From positions 186,001 to 250,000 of the forward strand of contig CAYRNF010000001.1 in assembly GCA_964425695.1 (NCBI GenBank): 64,000 nucleotides of DNA. Reading direction: 5' to 3'. Origin of the DNA: JAKPBU01 sp964425695. GTDB lineage: Bacteria; Pseudomonadota; Gammaproteobacteria; Xanthomonadales; Xanthomonadaceae. The first letter of the stretch is position 1. Each line of letters begins with the position of its first letter. Under the pieces are notes generated by a model. It was given only the letters and a program-made list of their open reading frames with translations. It was not told where the DNA came from and ran no database searches. This document shows positions 61,986-64,000 of the stretch, piece after piece. The translations under genes and the position numbers were made by a program.

Positions 61986-61991
61986 TACAAT
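61986..61991 (+). promoter_or_regulatory. -10-like box of gpmI
   Basis: TACAAT, 20 nt before the gpmI ATG. No clear -35. Confidence 0.4.
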
Positions 61992-62011
61992 TTCTTTCCG
62001 CCGAGCCCCGC

Positions 62012-63565
62012 ATGGATCCACCCGTGACCGAGAACGCCCGCCCCAAGCCCGTCGTGCTGCTGATCCTGGACGGCTGGGGCCACCGCGAGGAGCCGGACGA
62101 CAACGCCCTGGCGCAGGCCGAGCTGCCGCATTGGCGGCGCCTTTTGGCGACCTGCCCGCACACGCTGGTGCACACCGAAGGCCGCCACGTGGGCCTGCCG
62201 GACGGGCAGATGGGCAATTCCGAAGTGGGGCACATGAACCTGGGCGCGGGCCGCATCGTCTACCAGGACCTGACCCGGATCGACGCGGCGATCGAGGACG
62301 GCAGCTTCTTCGAGAACGCGCAGTTGCGCGCTGCGTGCGACGCGGCGCTCGCTGCCGACGGCACGCTGCACGTGATGGGCCTGCTGTCGCCGGGCGGCGT
62401 GCACAGCCACGAAGCGCACGTCTTCGCCATGCTCGAACTAGCTGCGCGCCTGCAGGTGCCGCGGGTGGCGGTGCATGCGTTCCTGGACGGCCGCGACATG
62501 CCGCCGCGGTCGGCCGCGCCCAGCCTGCTGGCGCTGCAGGAACGCTGCGATGCGCTGGGCAACGCCCGTGTCGCCAGCGTGTCGGGCCGCTACTACGCGA
62601 TGGACCGCGACCAGCGCTGGGACCGCCTGCACCGCGCCTGGGATGCCATCGTGGAAGCGCGTTCGGACTTCCATGCCACCGATGCGCTGGCGGCGCTGCA
62701 GGCCGCATACGTGCGCGGCGAGAACGACGAGTTCGTGGCGCCCACGGTCATCGGCGACGGCGTGCCGGTCGCGGACGGCGACGCGGTGGTCTTCATGAAC
62801 TTCCGTGCCGATCGCGCGCGCCAGCTCACCGCCGCCTTCGTTGCGCCGGATTTCTCCGGCTTCGAGGCGCGCCGCCCGGCGTTGTCGCGCTTCGTGTGCC
62901 TGACCGAGTACGACGCCCGGCTGCCCGCGCCCGTGGCGTTCGCGCCCGACGACCTGGCGCACACGCTGCCGCAGGTAGTGGCCGATGCGGGCCTGACCCA
63001 GCTGCGCATCGCCGAGACCGAGAAGTACGCGCACGTCACCTTCTTCTTCAGCGGCGGGCGCGAGGCGGAGTACCCGGGCGAGCAGCGCATTCTGGTGCCC
63101 AGTCCCAAGGTCGCCACCTACGACCTGCAGCCGCAGATGAGCTGCCCGGAGGTCACCGCGCTGCTGGTGGACGCGATCGGCGCGCGCCGCCACGACCTGA
63201 TCGTGTGCAACCTGGCCAATCCCGACATGGTCGGCCACACCGGCAACCTGGCCGCGGCGATCGAGGCGGCGCAGGCGGTGGACGTGGCGATCGGCGCGGT
63301 GGACGCCGCGGTGCGCAACGCCGGTGGCGCGCTGGTGATCACCGCCGACCACGGCAACCTGGAGATGATGCGCGACGCCAGCACCGGGCAGGCGCATACC
63401 GCGCACACCGTGGGTCCCGTGCCGCTGGTGTACGTGGGCGGCCGCGCGGGCGCGTGCCTGCGCAGCGGCGGCGCACTGCGCGACGTGGCGCCGACGCTGC
63501 TGGACCTGATGGGCCTGCCGCAGCCGGTGGAGATGACCGGGCAGAGCCTGTTGATCGACGGATGA
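62012..63565 (+). CDS. gpmI: 2,3-bisphosphoglycerate-independent phosphoglycerate mutase
   Basis: A 517-residue metalloenzyme of glycolysis interconverting 3- and 2-phosphoglycerate with two Mn ions. VVLLILDGWG holds a metal Asp; the phosphoserine is Ser70 in QMGNSEVGHMNLGAGR; HAFLDGRDMPP, FMNFRADRARQLT, NLANPDMVGHTGN and VITADHGNLE complete the active site. Full length. The stop overlaps the start of the EnvC-like gene by 4 bp, a conserved arrangement in proteobacteria. Confidence 0.96.
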   Translation: MDPPVTENARPKPVVLLILDGWGHREEPDDNALAQAELPHWRRLLATCPHTLVHTEGRHVGLPDGQMGNSEVGHMNLGAGRIVYQDLTRIDAAIEDGSFFENAQLRAACDAALAADGTLHVMGLLSPGGVHSHEAHVFAMLELAARLQVPRVAVHAFLDGRDMPPRSAAPSLLALQERCDALGNARVASVSGRYYAMDRDQRWDRLHRAWDAIVEARSDFHATDALAALQAAYVRGENDEFVAPTVIGDGVPVADGDAVVFMNFRADRARQLTAAFVAPDFSGFEARRPALSRFVCLTEYDARLPAPVAFAPDDLAHTLPQVVADAGLTQLRIAETEKYAHVTFFFSGGREAEYPGEQRILVPSPKVATYDLQPQMSCPEVTALLVDAIGARRHDLIVCNLANPDMVGHTGNLAAAIEAAQAVDVAIGAVDAAVRNAGGALVITADHGNLEMMRDASTGQAHTAHTVGPVPLVYVGGRAGACLRSGGALRDVAPTLLDLMGLPQPVEMTGQSLLIDG

Positions 63566-64000
63566 AGGACGCGCCGGATCCGGTGGGCCCCGGTCGCCGC
63601 GCCGCAGCCGCGCGGGCGGGCCACGCCCTGCCGCCGCGCCGCTGGGCAGCGGCGATCGGTGCGCTCGCGCTGCTGCTGGCGTTGCTGGTGCCCGCGCTCG
63701 CGCTTGCGCAAGGCACCCGGGACACGCAGCGCAAGCTGGACCGCGCCCGGAAGGAGCTGAGGGACGTCGCCGCCGAGCGCCGCCGCATCGAGGGCGAACG
63801 CGGCGACGCGGTCCGCAGGCTGCGCGATGCCGACGAACGCGTGGGCGCCTCCACGCGCGCGCTGCAGCAGGCCGAGGCGGCGCTGCGCGCCCGGCAGACG
63901 GAACTGGCCGCGCTGCAGGTGCGTCGCGACGCCCTGGACAAGGCGCTGGGAGCGCAGCGGCGCGAACTGGCGCAGCTGCTGCGCGCCGCCTACGCGGTCG
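63562..64000 (+). CDS. EnvC-like murein hydrolase activator, N-terminal part (runs off window)
   Basis: The first 146 codons are visible. After a proline/arginine-rich start comes a membrane or signal helix (AIGALALLLALLVPALALAQ), then a long charged coiled-coil (DTQRKLDRARKELRDVAAER, QQAEAALRARQTELAALQVR) ending in QLLRAAYAV. The coiled-coil plus the position directly after gpmI identify the EnvC/YibP group, which activates amidases at the division site through a degenerate C-terminal LytM domain. That domain lies outside the window. Confidence 0.85.
   Translation, partial: MKDAPDPVGPGRRAAAARAGHALPPRRWAAAIGALALLLALLVPALALAQGTRDTQRKLDRARKELRDVAAERRRIEGERGDAVRRLRDADERVGASTRALQQAEAALRARQTELAALQVRRDALDKALGAQRRELAQLLRAAYAV

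Overview
The window is very GC-rich, gene-dense DNA from a gammaproteobacterium of the Xanthomonadaceae/Lysobacteraceae (Lysobacter, Luteimonas, Pseudoxanthomonas or Xanthomonas-like). The placement rests on protein content: an OleA/OleB/OleC/OleD olefin-biosynthesis locus very close to the Xanthomonas type, the SpeA/SpeE pair, the dut / long phosphomannomutase block, and GTAG-terminated palindromic repeats like those known from Stenotrophomonas. The species cannot be fixed by reading alone. I found no rRNA, tRNA or CRISPR.

Layout. 1-4.5 kb: 5' part of trmL, a cluster of GTAG repeats, an SDR, a two-domain M16 peptidase and a DUF4156 lipoprotein. 4.6-12.9 kb: the long-chain olefin locus. Two minus-strand genes (NAD-dependent epimerase, Gfo/Idh oxidoreductase) diverge from oleA; then come oleB, an antisense YkgJ-type gene, oleC, a repeat-bounded DUF559 nuclease element and oleD. 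13-20 kb: ubiJ-ubiB, a CHASE-GGDEF cyclase coupled to truC, a small secreted protein, arfB and an acyltransferase. 19.8-24 kb: a LysR regulator divergent from the glyoxylate bypass genes aceB-aceA. 24-25.7 kb: three tandem paralogous small secreted proteins. 25.7-31 kb: a K+/H+ antiporter, a lower-GC orphan region, comM and ubiK. 31-38 kb: a P-II gene, a TonB-domain protein, speE/speA, a GAF protein, an SDR, an ICMT-like protein and a basic-tailed protein. 38-46.4 kb: a SPOR protein, argS, a repeat array with a GIY-YIG nuclease remnant, radC, a split coaB/coaC pair, dut and phosphomannomutase. 46.4-54.8 kb: GNAT-pyrE-secreted protein operon, exodeoxyribonuclease III, ampG, an orphan small DNA-binding-like protein, anmK and an M23 peptidase. 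55-64 kb: tyrS, a MASE1-GGDEF cyclase, mgtC, a MAPEG protein, an M28 peptidase, a VNGSI repeat protein, gpmI and the start of an EnvC-like gene.

How the genes work together. OleA condenses two acyl-CoAs, OleD reduces the product, OleC closes the beta-lactone and OleB decarboxylates it to an alkene. Here the four genes look like separate transcription units: an intrinsic terminator follows oleA, oleC has its own promoter-like box, and a nuclease element sits between oleC and oleD. AceB/AceA support growth on acetate or fatty acids. AmpG, AnmK, the M23 peptidase and the EnvC-like protein belong to peptidoglycan turnover and recycling. SpeA and SpeE make agmatine-derived polyamines.

Most notable: (i) the DUF559 element with about 50-bp inverted repeats that are read into both neighbouring proteins; (ii) a GIY-YIG nuclease remnant inside a different palindromic repeat array; (iii) at least eight genes with a -10-like hexamer exactly 6 nt before the start codon, which predicts leaderless mRNAs.
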